From: Chitinophaga sp. YR627
GTDB lineage: Bacteria > Bacteroidota > Bacteroidia > Chitinophagales > Chitinophagaceae
Length of the DNA stretch: 64,000 nucleotides
Direction of reading: 5' to 3'
Assembly (NCBI RefSeq): GCF_900114995.1
Contig: NZ_FOUX01000004.1
Span: 992,001-1,056,000 of the forward strand
The first letter of the stretch is position 1. Every line of letters begins with the position of its first letter. Below the pieces are notes generated by a model, which did no database searches, was not told the DNA's origin, and saw only the letters and a list, made by a program, of their open reading frames with translations. Positions 8,340-17,831 of the stretch are shown here, piece after piece. Made by a program: the position numbers and the translations under genes.

Positions 8340-10241
8340 TTAATGATTAGGATTCTTCACCAGCTTAGGGTTGTTACTGAGAATATCAGAGCCTATTACA
8401 GAATAATAGTTCCCCAGATTAAAGCGGTGTGCAGCGGTTACATTGGATGGTTTTACAATCCTGTACACCCATTTGCCATCATTCGCATTACCCGGATTAT
8501 AGATCTTATACCCCCACATCGCATAGATCATGGTATTTACCCTGTCCGCCTTGCCGAGGTTGGAAGTCACATCAGTTGCAGAGATATTCTCTCCGTTCCA
8601 TACCTTATGCGCGATCCTCCAGCGTTTGTTATCAAACATTTCGTGTCCTTCGAAGGCCAGTTCTACACGTCTCTCGTGTACGATCCTGTCAAAGGTCATT
8701 TGAGCGTCTGTCAGCTGGGTAGTAAAACCTGCGCGCTCACGCAGCTGGTTAATATAAGTGGATGAAAGACCGGTTTGACCGAGTTCGAAAGCAGCTTCTG
8801 CCGCATTTAATAATACTTCTGCATAGCGGAAACGTATCCACCATACATCACTACGTGTACCTATCTGACCAGATCCTACTGTAGGGTCCATGAATTTACG
8901 AACGAAGAAACCAGTCTGCGCACTGTACTGCAGTCCGTCTACCGGACCGTCTGTACCCACTACCTGAGAGCTCTTAGGCGCTCCTGCTACCGGAATACTG
9001 TCTCTGTCGCCGAAGTTATCACCGGAGATAATATTGTATTTACCATCCTTCCAGTACATCACACCAGCCCAGATATCCAGGGGAACACCTTTGAAGCGGG
9101 TACCAGGTAACATGATCGTGCCACCCAGACGGTTGTCTCTACCGGCGAAAATATCACCCGGATTATTGTAATACACATAATCGTTGCCGTTATTCGTAGC
9201 GAATGGCGCGAACGTGTTATCCAGTTTCTCATATTGCAGGGCCAGGTTCAGGGAAGGATTCACTCTGCCCCCCTGTTGTTCCTCTGCAGAAGACCATGGC
9301 TGGTTAGCCAATGTCCAGTCCTGTGTCTTACCTGATTTCAGTTTAAAGTCCTGTGCGAAGATGACTTCCGGATTGTTTGACTTATCATAAAAGAGTGCAG
9401 CGAAATTCTCCTGCAGGTCTTCCGCTTTCTTTTTGTATAAAGAATATTTTCCTCCGGTAATAATTGCCTGTGATGCCTCCAGTGCTTTTGTAAAATAAGT
9501 AACGGCTTTGTCAGCAGAGATACCAACTTCACCACCTGGCAGACTTACCAGCGGCGTAGCGCCACCATATTTTGCAATAGAACCTGCATATAAAGCAGCT
9601 CTTGATTGCATCGCCAGTGCGGCGCCTCTGGTTGCGCGTGATTTAATACCACCATCATCCGGCAATACATTTTTCACGCTATCCAGTTCACTGATCACGA
9701 AATCATATACTTCAGATTCCTTTGCACGTGCATGCTGCAGATAAGTAGGATCACCGCTGAAGTTATATTCCATTGGTTCCAGGATCAGCGGCACACCGCC
9801 CATACGTTTTACTTCTTCAAAATAGATAGCAGCGCGCAGGAAACGGGCTTCTGCCAGAAAACGGGCGCGTGCATCAGCACCCAACTCGTTAGCTGCCTGG
9901 CATTTCTGCACAAACAGATTCAGGTCACGGATATAACCGTAATCCCACAAAGACCACCATCCGGTAGGATAGTCCACCTGTTTGGTTCTCCAGTACTGGC
10001 CAGCTTCTGAAGGAAATGCTTCATCAAAGTTGGTAAACTCAGCCCAGTTGGTAATCGTCTGCTGTTCAGGGTAACGATCATATAGATCAGCCAGTACAGA
10101 GAGCACCAGATCCGGGCTTTTCCATACAGCATCGTCAGTAAGCAAATTGGTAGGATCAGTCGTCAGGAATTCATCATCCTTTAAGCATCCTGTTGTTATG
10201 ATAGAAATGACAGCTGTCAGTATCAGCAAATATTTTTTCAT
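8340..10241 (-). CDS. SusD/RagB family glycan-binding lipoprotein
   Basis: A surface lipoprotein of 633 residues that captures oligosaccharide and covers the SusC channel. I place the start at the ATG at 10239-10241 because the residues that follow (MKKYLLILTAV...TTGC) form a proper lipoprotein signal with Cys19; an upstream in-frame ATG would overlap susC and put non-signal residues first. The body shows the TPR-rich SusD pattern, with RFLRAAIYFEEVKRMGGVPL near the N-terminal third and LLNAAEAAFELGQ...INQLRERAGF and ERRVELAFEGHEMFDNKRW segments near the C-terminal end. It follows susC after 19 bases. Confidence 0.93.
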   Translation of the reverse strand: MKKYLLILTAVISIITTGCLKDDEFLTTDPTNLLTDDAVWKSPDLVLSVLADLYDRYPEQQTITNWAEFTNFDEAFPSEAGQYWRTKQVDYPTGWWSLWDYGYIRDLNLFVQKCQAANELGADARARFLAEARFLRAAIYFEEVKRMGGVPLILEPMEYNFSGDPTYLQHARAKESEVYDFVISELDSVKNVLPDDGGIKSRATRGAALAMQSRAALYAGSIAKYGGATPLVSLPGGEVGISADKAVTYFTKALEASQAIITGGKYSLYKKKAEDLQENFAALFYDKSNNPEVIFAQDFKLKSGKTQDWTLANQPWSSAEEQQGGRVNPSLNLALQYEKLDNTFAPFATNNGNDYVYYNNPGDIFAGRDNRLGGTIMLPGTRFKGVPLDIWAGVMYWKDGKYNIISGDNFGDRDSIPVAGAPKSSQVVGTDGPVDGLQYSAQTGFFVRKFMDPTVGSGQIGTRSDVWWIRFRYAEVLLNAAEAAFELGQTGLSSTYINQLRERAGFTTQLTDAQMTFDRIVHERRVELAFEGHEMFDNKRWRIAHKVWNGENISATDVTSNLGKADRVNTMIYAMWGYKIYNPGNANDGKWVYRIVKPSNVTAAHRFNLGNYYSVIGSDILSNNPKLVKNPNH

Positions 10242-10260
10242 GCTGCGTGTAATTAAATGA

Positions 10261-13200
10261 TCAGAGAGAAAGTTCAAAACCAATGTTCACAAATCTGCTT
10301 TGCGGATAGGTAAGACCGTTATCATCCACGATCTCAGCATCTATACCGACATTTTTGAGGTTGTCAATAGAGAAGAGGTTATTCGCGTTCACGTAGAAAC
10401 GGGCTCTTTCTATTTTCACACGACTCAGCACATTTTTCGGAATAGTATATCCCAGCTCCATCGTTCTGGCACGCAGGTATTTAACATTGGTCAGCCAGAA
10501 ATCGGAATCTCTGCCGTAGCTGCTATGACCACCGTCATTGAAACGGAGTGCAGGGTATTTACCTGGAATCCAGCGGCTGTTTACGTCGAGCGGATTCTCT
10601 CTGTGCCAACGGTCGTTATACAGATCGGCAAACAGGTTACCACCATTCTGGAATGGATTACGCGTTTCCCAGTTACGGTTGAAGGAATAACCGCCACCAC
10701 CGGAGAAGTCGATACGGCCGTCAAAACCTTTCCAGCTGGCAGAGAAACTCAGACCAAAGTTCAGGATTGGATTTCTACCGGTACCATAACCGATTGGACG
10801 TCTGTCCTGATCATTGATGATACCATCATTGTTGAGGTCTTTGTAAATGATATCACCTGGTAATAATGTCTTGTTACCAAAACCATCCACGTTCACGGGA
10901 TATTTATTGATCTGCTCCTGTGACTGGAACTGTCCTGCTGATTCAAATCCCCAGAAAGCATTCACGTAACGCTGTTCGCGGGAGTTGAAATAATGATCGA
11001 GTGAGTTGTTGAATACCGGCTTATAGGTACGCAGCGTTTTCGGACGTGCGATGGAAAAGTTACCACCGATATTAAAGCTTACTTCTTTCACTTTTCCTGA
11101 GTAGGCGATGGAACCTTCAAAACCGGCAACCTGATCGCTGTTCACGTTTTCAGATGGCAGATTGTAACCCAGTTCGCTAGGCACGAGGATGTCATATTTA
11201 GATCCCAGCAAACCTGTTCTTTTTCTGTTAAATACATCGATCGCACCAGTGATCTTGTCATTGAACAATGCATAGTCCAGACCGATGTCCAGCGTCTGGC
11301 TCACGAACCAGGAGATATTGGTGATAGGTACGCCCTTGTTACGGGAACCGATCACGGCATTACCATCCAGTATAACAGTGGATGAGTTATAGTTATAACC
11401 TGCCAGATAATCGTATGCACCAATACCGATATCATCATCCCCCATTCTACCGAAGGATCCACGGAGTTTCAGTTCACTGATAGCTTTCTTGCTTATGCCG
11501 CTGAAGAATTTCTCTTCGCTCACTCTCCATCCACCGGATACAGAAGGGAAGGTTCCCCATCTTTTATTCGGTGCAAATTTCCAGGAAGCGTCACGACGTG
11601 CAGAGAGTTCAATGTAGTACTTACCGCCATAGTTATAGTTTACACGACCGATATAACCGAGTCTTGCCTCTGTGTTATCGTAGTCATTGTAAGTGTCCAT
11701 TGTCGAGAAATAGATCAATGGTAACTGGTTGAGCGTTGGTACGGAGTGTACGTAGGTGCTCAGGTCTCTTCTCTTGATCCTTTCAGCTACCAGTGTAGCT
11801 CCTACTGTATGTTTGCCAAAGGCTTTATTATAATTCAGCTGAGCCTGTAAAGTTGGCGACAGAATGGTTCTGTTACGCCTTTCGCGGTAAGGGTTGGAGC
11901 TACCGCCTGTTACGTTATATGTATCGTCTGCCGGATTGTAGGTATACACTTTATAGGTATACTCATGTCCGTTCATAATTTCATTTGCATAGTAATAAGA
12001 GAACAGACCCTTTGCAGTCAATCCTTCCAGCGGGAACTGGTATTCTGCGGTCAGGTTGGACTGTACTACACGCCAGTCACTTCTCCAGTAACCGGACAAT
12101 TTTTTATTCTGCAAAGCCCAGTTCTCCGTGTTGTGACCGATATCGTTTGGATAGTTCGGATTATCGTTTGCATAAGGACGTTCTGTTGGTCTGTTACGCA
12201 GGATCGCAAAACGTGCTGCCCAGTAATCATCTCCTCCCGGTACGCCTGGCTGGTCACGTGTTTCCACACGACCATTGATCTGCGCACCGATTTTAAAACG
12301 ATCGGATACACGGGCATCGATATTACTCTGTACGTTGGACCTTCTAAAAGTAAATTCTCTGCCAAGTACGGAGTTCTGATCCAGGTGAGTAGCAGACACA
12401 TAGTAATTAATACGCTCAGAGCCACCGGTGAAGTTGAGGTTTGCCTGTGTCAGCGGGGAGTTACCTTTTACGATAAACTTATACCAGTCAAAACTCTTAT
12501 AACCGGTTTCGGTACCAGCCTGCCATTTGTCCAGTTCTGCCTGTGTGATAGCAGTATGACCTGACTGGTTCACATCTGCATCGGCTTTACCCACCATCCA
12601 CTCATAAGCGTTCACTGTTTTCGGGAAACGGGTCCAGTTCTGCCATCCTCTGTAAACGTTTACGTTGATGGTGTTGCGACTGCCCAGTTTACCGCGTTTA
12701 GTAGTCACTACGACAACGCCGTTAGCAGCTCTCATACCATAGATCGCTGCGGAAGCGTCTTTCAGTACAGTAATGGTTTCAATATCAGCGGGAGCGATGT
12801 TGTTGAACTGACCTTCATCCTGCTGGATACCGTCAATTACATACAGCGGATTACCCATGTTCCTGATCTGTATGGAAGCGCTGGCGCCAGGGCGGCCATC
12901 AGACATACGAAAAGACACACCGGCGATCTTTCCTGCCAGACCAGCGCTCACAGTAGAACCGGCGTGTACGCCGTTGAGGTCTTTACTGGTTATAGAAGAG
13001 ATAGCGCCTGTCAGTGATTCTTTACGCTGTGAGCCATATCCCACGATCACAACATCGCCCAGTGCGGTAGAAGATGATTCCAGTGTAGCATTCACGGAAT
13101 GCTTACCATTGATCTCGATCTCTTTAGGCGCATAGCCTACATAAGTGAAGATGAGGATACCGCTGAGCGCAGGTACATTAAAACCATAATTACCATTAGC

Positions 13201-13689
13201 ATCAGTAGTCGCACCGGTAGATGTACCTTTCAGCTTAACGCTTACGCCTGGCAAGGGCACGCCTTTCGGGTCAATTACCTGACCAGTGATACGTACAGGT
13301 TGTTGTTGCCCGGCTTCAGCAGGAGCGCGTAATCGATTTAGCACAATCTGCCGGCCAGAGACATGGTACTGGAGTTGCAAAGGAAGGAGTAACTCATCCA
13401 GGATAGCAGCCAGTGTTTCATTGTCGGCAGCTACGTTTACCCTGCGGTCAGACTGAATAAGGGAGGAACTGTAAAGGAATTTGACATCCACCATTTTTTC
13501 AATCTGGGTCAATACTTTACCTACAGGTTGTTGTTTTACTTCCAGGGAGATTTTCTGCTGTAATACTTCCTGGGCTTTGCCGGACCTGGCAAATACGATG
13601 GTGGTAAACGACAGGGCCACCAGCAACTGGTAAACACAAGTACGCATAACGTGGAAGATTAAATCACGGATTCGTAATCTTTTTTTCAT
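10261..13689 (-). CDS. SusC/RagA TonB-linked outer-membrane transporter with STN domain
   Basis: A 1142-residue outer-membrane oligosaccharide importer. In order: signal peptide (about 15-39), an STN domain (about 45-115) that signals to a FecR-type anti-sigma factor, a carboxypeptidase-regulatory-like domain (about 130-215, with GQVIDPKGVPLPGVSV), a plug (about 215-330, with YVIDGIQQDEGQ and ATIYGMRAANGVVVVTT-like signatures) and a 22-strand barrel ending in VNIGFELSL. The STN domain and the upstream fecR and ECF sigma genes mark a transporter that reports its own substrate to transcription. The gap to fecR (165 bases) contains a hairpin that reads as a terminator only on the opposite strand. 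Confidence 0.95.
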   Translation of the reverse strand: MKKRLRIRDLIFHVMRTCVYQLLVALSFTTIVFARSGKAQEVLQQKISLEVKQQPVGKVLTQIEKMVDVKFLYSSSLIQSDRRVNVAADNETLAAILDELLLPLQLQYHVSGRQIVLNRLRAPAEAGQQQPVRITGQVIDPKGVPLPGVSVKLKGTSTGATTDANGNYGFNVPALSGILIFTYVGYAPKEIEINGKHSVNATLESSSTALGDVVIVGYGSQRKESLTGAISSITSKDLNGVHAGSTVSAGLAGKIAGVSFRMSDGRPGASASIQIRNMGNPLYVIDGIQQDEGQFNNIAPADIETITVLKDASAAIYGMRAANGVVVVTTKRGKLGSRNTINVNVYRGWQNWTRFPKTVNAYEWMVGKADADVNQSGHTAITQAELDKWQAGTETGYKSFDWYKFIVKGNSPLTQANLNFTGGSERINYYVSATHLDQNSVLGREFTFRRSNVQSNIDARVSDRFKIGAQINGRVETRDQPGVPGGDDYWAARFAILRNRPTERPYANDNPNYPNDIGHNTENWALQNKKLSGYWRSDWRVVQSNLTAEYQFPLEGLTAKGLFSYYYANEIMNGHEYTYKVYTYNPADDTYNVTGGSSNPYRERRNRTILSPTLQAQLNYNKAFGKHTVGATLVAERIKRRDLSTYVHSVPTLNQLPLIYFSTMDTYNDYDNTEARLGYIGRVNYNYGGKYYIELSARRDASWKFAPNKRWGTFPSVSGGWRVSEEKFFSGISKKAISELKLRGSFGRMGDDDIGIGAYDYLAGYNYNSSTVILDGNAVIGSRNKGVPITNISWFVSQTLDIGLDYALFNDKITGAIDVFNRKRTGLLGSKYDILVPSELGYNLPSENVNSDQVAGFEGSIAYSGKVKEVSFNIGGNFSIARPKTLRTYKPVFNNSLDHYFNSREQRYVNAFWGFESAGQFQSQEQINKYPVNVDGFGNKTLLPGDIIYKDLNNDGIINDQDRRPIGYGTGRNPILNFGLSFSASWKGFDGRIDFSGGGGYSFNRNWETRNPFQNGGNLFADLYNDRWHRENPLDVNSRWIPGKYPALRFNDGGHSSYGRDSDFWLTNVKYLRARTMELGYTIPKNVLSRVKIERARFYVNANNLFSIDNLKNVGIDAEIVDDNGLTYPQSRFVNIGFELSL

Positions 13690-13781
13690 AACTTGGATTG
13701 TGTTCCTTAATAAATATTGGGAAATAGAATGGCTGTCTCAAACCCAGTGGAGCGGGTTTAAGTCAGATGTGACTTTGGTGC

Positions 13782-13816
13782 TAGCCAGTGGTACGGCCAT
13801 ACCGCTGGCTATTTTT
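13782..13816 (+). terminator. Plus-strand terminator-like hairpin in the fecR-susC gap
   Basis: Arms TAGCCAGTGGTA and TACCGCTGGCTA enclose a 6-base loop (13782-13811) and are followed by TTTTT. The single non-Watson-Crick position is a U-G pair in plus-strand RNA but an A-C mismatch in minus-strand RNA, so the structure favours a plus-strand transcript. No plus-strand gene lies upstream; it would end an RNA antisense to the susC 5' region. Confidence 0.5.
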
Positions 13817-13854
13817 CATTAAGTACTGCGGTTCATACTACATTTAATCGTGGT

Positions 13855-14946
13855 TTAGTTTTCAATAACATTTGGGCGACATCCTTTAGCTGTCAGCGTT
13901 ATTTCATCTCCCTCGATGATACATCCCGCCTCCAGCGCCTTACAGATCAGGCGAATTTTCTCTATTAATGGTTCATCGGTCAGCGAGGCGGTCAGCCTGC
14001 AATCAGCCAGTAATACTTCGTCATAGTGGATACGTACCCCGTAGGCATTCTCTATAGTTGTCATCACACTATCTACCGGCGTATCACTGAATTCAAATGA
14101 ATAAACGGTTGCTTCGTCCATCTTCCGGGTATTGACCTGTGGAATGGTCTGTAATACCGCTACGGCCAGTGTACTTCTTGTAAGTACGGCCTGCTGGTTG
14201 GCAGAAAGATTGGCGACAACTTTGTTTCCCAATGGTTTCACTGACACTGCTATTTTTCCTGTTCTAACGTGCACTTCTACCAGGCTATCCTGTTCATATG
14301 CTTTTACATTGAAGCTGGTCCCCAGCACATTGATCACCATCTCATTTGCATACACAATGAAAGGTTGCATGGTGTTGCGTGATACTTCAAAAAAAGCGGC
14401 TCCCGACAGATATACTTCTCTGCTGCATTTATGGTCCGGACAGGCAGGATAACTGATCCTTGCGCCGGGTTGCAGTATGACAGAGCTACCGTCGGGCAGA
14501 CTTACTGTTCTCGGGTGTTTCTCTTCATTAATTTCTTCGATCCTTTCCTTCCCTTCCAGTTTTGCTTCCTGCAACAGGCGGCTGTATGCCGCGGGAGCAG
14601 GGGCCGGTCGCATCCACCAGATGGCAGCGCCGGCGGCTATACATAAGAGGGCTGCTGCCCAGTACAAAAAATACCTCCGTGATGTCTTTACTACTGTCTG
14701 TTCTGCGGGCGTCATTGTTTCCCGGATATTCTCCCACATCAGCTGCTGCTCCTTCTCTTTCAGCTCAAAGGCAGGTAACTGTGCAGCTGCCAGGATTATG
14801 GTCCTCGCCTGCAACATCGCTTCCCGTTGTGCGGGATACCGTGCGATTACCTCTTTCCAGTGCGCCTCCTCCCTTCCTTCTTTCACCCATGCCACAAAAG
14901 AATCGTCACAGACAAAATCTGCTGTATCGTATACTGAATAATCCAT
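13855..14946 (-). CDS. FecR family anti-sigma factor
   Basis: A 363-residue inner-membrane regulator. The cytoplasmic N-terminal part (about 1-85) binds the sigma factor, one transmembrane helix lies at about 90-108, and the periplasmic part carries the FecR domain (about 145-245, with RTVSLPDGSSVILQPGARISYP split over its strands and VLGTSFNVKAY) and a C-terminal DUF4974 domain (about 285-352). It senses SusC occupancy through the STN domain and releases the ECF sigma factor. The gene lies 91 bases after the sigma gene and 165 bases before susC, the usual order for a PUL. Confidence 0.93.
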   Translation of the reverse strand: MDYSVYDTADFVCDDSFVAWVKEGREEAHWKEVIARYPAQREAMLQARTIILAAAQLPAFELKEKEQQLMWENIRETMTPAEQTVVKTSRRYFLYWAAALLCIAAGAAIWWMRPAPAPAAYSRLLQEAKLEGKERIEEINEEKHPRTVSLPDGSSVILQPGARISYPACPDHKCSREVYLSGAAFFEVSRNTMQPFIVYANEMVINVLGTSFNVKAYEQDSLVEVHVRTGKIAVSVKPLGNKVVANLSANQQAVLTRSTLAVAVLQTIPQVNTRKMDEATVYSFEFSDTPVDSVMTTIENAYGVRIHYDEVLLADCRLTASLTDEPLIEKIRLICKALEAGCIIEGDEITLTAKGCRPNVIEN

Positions 14947-15037
14947 AGCATTATGTGCCTTCCGACAGTAGTTGTAATAATAAAGGCAGGTATGTGTCGT
15001 TTTAACTCACTTTTAAGAAAAAAAATTTCAGAACGTG

Positions 15038-15586
15038 TTATTTCCAGTTTTCCCGCAGTTTAACAATGGCCCGTTGTACCAGGTTACGGACGGACTGCTC
15101 GTTGATCTGAAGGATACCGGCTATCTCTTCCCAGCTGAAATTATCATAGAACCGGAGGCGGATCACCTCCTGATGTTTTTCGGGCAATTTCGACATCAGG
15201 TATTGCAACCGTTGTTGCTGCAACAGATCTTCTTCTGAACGGATCTTCAGTTCTTCAATAGATTCGGTCTGTAATGAGCTGATAACAGGCACTGGTTTGA
15301 TATCTGCCAGCCGGTACAGCCGTCGTCTGAGTGAGCGGAAAAGATAATATTTGATGGAACTGGTATCAGAAAGATTATTGCGGGTACGCCAGAGGTCTGC
15401 AAACAAGTCCTGCATAGCATCTTTCACCAGGGCGGCATCGGGTACAAGGTGATACCCATAGTTATACAGGGTACCTGCATGACGCCGGTACATTTCACTG
15501 AAAGCCTGTACATTCCCCTGTTTGAAAGCAGTCCATAGCTCGTGGTCCGCTATGGTTGTCTGGTTGATATTTTCGGACCCCGCCAA
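15038..15586 (-). CDS. ECF RNA polymerase sigma factor (SigZ/RpoE-like, PUL-linked)
   Basis: A 182-residue extracytoplasmic-function sigma factor. Region 2 spans about residues 18-90 (FSEMYRRHAGTLYNYGYHLV and DAMQDLFADLWRTRNN) and region 4 about 122-178 (LPEKHQEVIRLRFYDNFSWEEIA with the helix-turn-helix, then QSVRNLVQRAIVKLRE). It should direct polymerase to the downstream susC operon when FecR releases it. Two terminated leader elements lie upstream on the same strand, with no other gene in between, so its own expression may be limited by premature termination. Confidence 0.93.
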   Translation of the reverse strand: MAGSENINQTTIADHELWTAFKQGNVQAFSEMYRRHAGTLYNYGYHLVPDAALVKDAMQDLFADLWRTRNNLSDTSSIKYYLFRSLRRRLYRLADIKPVPVISSLQTESIEELKIRSEEDLLQQQRLQYLMSKLPEKHQEVIRLRFYDNFSWEEIAGILQINEQSVRNLVQRAIVKLRENWK

Positions 15587-15653
15587 TTTACCTCGTTTAA
15601 AGCTATTGCCTATAAACTACAAGCTATAAAAATAAAATGATACAGTAAACAAA

Positions 15654-15684
15654 ATAAAAAAGGGGCCTGATAAAAATCAGGCCC
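15654..15684 (-). terminator. Terminator hairpin upstream of the ECF sigma gene (proximal)
   Basis: Perfect 9-bp arms GGGCCTGAT and ATCAGGCCC with an AAAA/TTTT loop (15663-15684), followed on the minus strand by CCTTTTTTATTTTG. It lies 77 bases before the sigma start with no gene ending there on either strand. The sequence just before it on the minus strand reads TTTAATGGTTAATTTGGGGA. Confidence 0.6.
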
Positions 15685-15820
15685 TCCCCAAATTAACCAT
15701 TAAAAAAACTCATTTGAATTTTGCTGTACCAAAAATAGGCGGATTCTATCCGCCATCTGTTAATCATAAGTTAATGATTCCAAATTATTTCTGATGAAAA
15801 CGAGGTCATGGGAAGGGCAA

Positions 15821-15851
15821 AAAAAAGGCCCCCGCAAGAAATTGCAGGGGC
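15821..15851 (-). terminator. Terminator hairpin upstream of the ECF sigma gene (distal)
   Basis: Arms GCCCCTGCAA and TTGCGGGGGC with a 4-base loop (one mismatch), followed on the minus strand by CTTTTTTTTGCCC. A second terminator-like element about 165 bases before the proximal one, preceded on the minus strand by ATAGGTTAAATGGTAA, which resembles the sequence before the proximal element. The rest of 15852-16060 shows no gene. Confidence 0.6.
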
Positions 15852-16060
15852 TTACCATTTAACCTATATTCTGTACTGTAGCATCAAATTTTCAAATATT
15901 TTCCAGGGCGCTAACATTTTAGATTGCGCTGTCTTCACTACAATTATCTATCGCTAAAAGTGCTGCCCTCAAATATTTACTTTATCTAAGACTCCTTATT
16001 ATAACCGAAGTTTAATCGCTGCGGAAAATTTTTTCAATTTTATTCTAACTTGCTGCTGAT

Positions 16061-17017
16061 ATGAACAGGATAGACCGTCTTTCCGCCATTCTCATTCAGC
16101 TACAGGGCAAGAAAATTGTGAAGGCAGCAGAAATAGCCGAACGCTTTGACATCAGCCTTCGTACTGTATACCGGGACGTCAGGGCCCTGCAGGAAGCAGG
16201 CGTACCTGTCGGCGCGGAAGCGGGTACCGGTTATTATCTGGTAGAAGGCTATCACCTGCCTCCTGTCATGTTCAGCAGGGAAGAGGCTGCTGCTCTGCTC
16301 ACGGGAGAAAAACTCATGGCCAACCTGAGCGACCATTCCAACAGAAAGGAATTCAGCAATGCCATGCAGAAGATCAAAGCTGTACTGAGAGGTAGCGAAA
16401 AAGACTTCCTGGAATCGCTGGAAGACAATATCGCAGTGGTCAGCCGGCGTCCGCCGGTAGGAGAGGAGTTTCCTAACCGCTTCCTGTCAGACATACAGCA
16501 TTCTCTGGGTAAACAGCTCATTCTGCAGCTGGACTACTTCGCCCTGCACAATGAAACCCATACCAAAAGGGAGGTGGAACCGATCGGTATCATCTTCATG
16601 AACGGATACTGGCACCTGATTGCCTGGTGCCGGCTGCGTCATGGATACCGTGACTTCCGTATGGACCGTATAAAAAATGTAGGGGTCTCTTCCGACAACT
16701 ATGACAGGCAACGTCATATTACACTCAAGGAATATATGGACAGGTATGGAGACCATGAAGCACAGGCGCACATGGTCAAAATACGCTTCCCTAAAATACA
16801 TGCCCGCCGTATGGGCGATCAGAAATACTATTATGGGCTGGTAGAAGAACAGCTCATCAATGATGAATGTATTGAGATGACCTTCCTGGCGCCGTGCCTG
16901 GACTGGTTTGGCCGCTGGCTCCTGGTATGGGGCTCCATTCCGGAGATCGTTACCCCTGTAGCCCTGACTGAAAAGATGCAGGAGCTCGCCCTGGAAATAA
17001 AAACACATTATCTGTAG
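16061..17017 (+). CDS. WYL-domain transcriptional regulator (YafY-like)
   Basis: A 318-residue DNA-binding regulator. The N-terminal winged helix-turn-helix (about 1-60) has the family signature KAAEIAERFDISLRTVYRDV and QEAGVPVGAEAGTGYYL; a WYL ligand-binding domain (about 138-215, with IGIIFMNGYWHLIAWCRLR) and a C-terminal WCX extension (about 240-318) follow. WYL proteins sense small molecules or nucleic acids and often control adjacent genes. It is the first plus-strand gene after the PUL and sits 206 bases before the GyrI-like gene (69 bases from that gene's longer start), a plausible target or effector partner. Confidence 0.9.
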   Translation: MNRIDRLSAILIQLQGKKIVKAAEIAERFDISLRTVYRDVRALQEAGVPVGAEAGTGYYLVEGYHLPPVMFSREEAAALLTGEKLMANLSDHSNRKEFSNAMQKIKAVLRGSEKDFLESLEDNIAVVSRRPPVGEEFPNRFLSDIQHSLGKQLILQLDYFALHNETHTKREVEPIGIIFMNGYWHLIAWCRLRHGYRDFRMDRIKNVGVSSDNYDRQRHITLKEYMDRYGDHEAQAHMVKIRFPKIHARRMGDQKYYYGLVEEQLINDECIEMTFLAPCLDWFGRWLLVWGSIPEIVTPVALTEKMQELALEIKTHYL

Positions 17018-17223
17018 TCTCTCCTGACATAAGGCTGTCACTTCCCCATTATTACTTTGTATCAGTAACGATAAATCATTACTGAATGAAGCCACATCTA
17101 TGGTGCCACTGGTTATTGCTGATCATTGGTATTGCGCACCAGTTTACAATGTCTGATCAATCATGCGTTATCACGCATAAGAATAAACGTGTTGCTGATT
17201 CATGCAAAACTAAAACAAGCGTT

Positions 17224-17823
17224 ATGTCTAAAACAGATCTTACCAAAGTACATCGTGAACTGTATACGGCAAAAGTTCAACCCGCACTGATATTTGTACC
17301 TGCCGGTCATTATCTGGCCATCACAGGTAAAGGCGACCCCGACAGCCCTGTATTTGCCGACAGTACCCAGGCTTTATATACTGCTGCCTACAGTATAAAG
17401 AATGTCTATAAACAATCCGCGCAGGACTTTACGGTCAGCAAACTGGAAGGCACCTGGTGGGTAGAGCAGGAGGGGTATCCGCTGGATATACCCCGCGCTG
17501 AATGGTGCTGGCAACTACTGATCCGCATGCCTGACTATGTGATCAACCCGGTGGTACAACAGGCGCTGAAAGCCGCCTTTGTCAAAAAGCAACTACCTCT
17601 GCTGCAACAGGTCTCACTGATCACCCTGGCGGAAGGCAGGAGTGTACAGGTATTACATACGGGTCCCTACTCGGAAGAACCGGCCACATTAGCGATAATG
17701 GAGGAATTTATCAGAAAGGAAGGATTAGCCTATAATGGCAGGCATCACGAGATCTATCTGTCAGATCCACGTAAAACAGCACCCGCTAAAATGAAGACCA
17801 TTTTGCGGCAGCCGGTAAAGTAA
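17224..17823 (+). CDS. GyrI-like small-molecule-binding domain protein
   Basis: A 199-residue single-domain protein of the GyrI-like/effector-binding superfamily (SHV2 fold), with the typical opening HRELYTAKVQPALIFVPAGH, the GKGDPDSPVF segment, GTWWVEQEG and the closing VLHTGPYSEE..EFIRKEGL and HEIYLSDPR segments. Such domains bind drug-like or cationic small molecules, alone or fused to regulators. I place the start at the ATG at 17224 because the domain starts there; an in-frame ATG at 17086 would add 46 residues, including a hydrophobic stretch (WLLLIIGIA), which would be unusual for this cytoplasmic family. It converges with rnc, the stops being 8 bases apart. Confidence 0.75.
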   Translation: MSKTDLTKVHRELYTAKVQPALIFVPAGHYLAITGKGDPDSPVFADSTQALYTAAYSIKNVYKQSAQDFTVSKLEGTWWVEQEGYPLDIPRAEWCWQLLIRMPDYVINPVVQQALKAAFVKKQLPLLQQVSLITLAEGRSVQVLHTGPYSEEPATLAIMEEFIRKEGLAYNGRHHEIYLSDPRKTAPAKMKTILRQPVK

Positions 17824-17831
17824 ATAAGTGA

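Noticed and set aside
8340..10283. Longer SusD start at 10283
   Set aside because: It overlaps susC and puts 14 residues before the lipoprotein signal; the start at 10241 gives a proper signal peptide.
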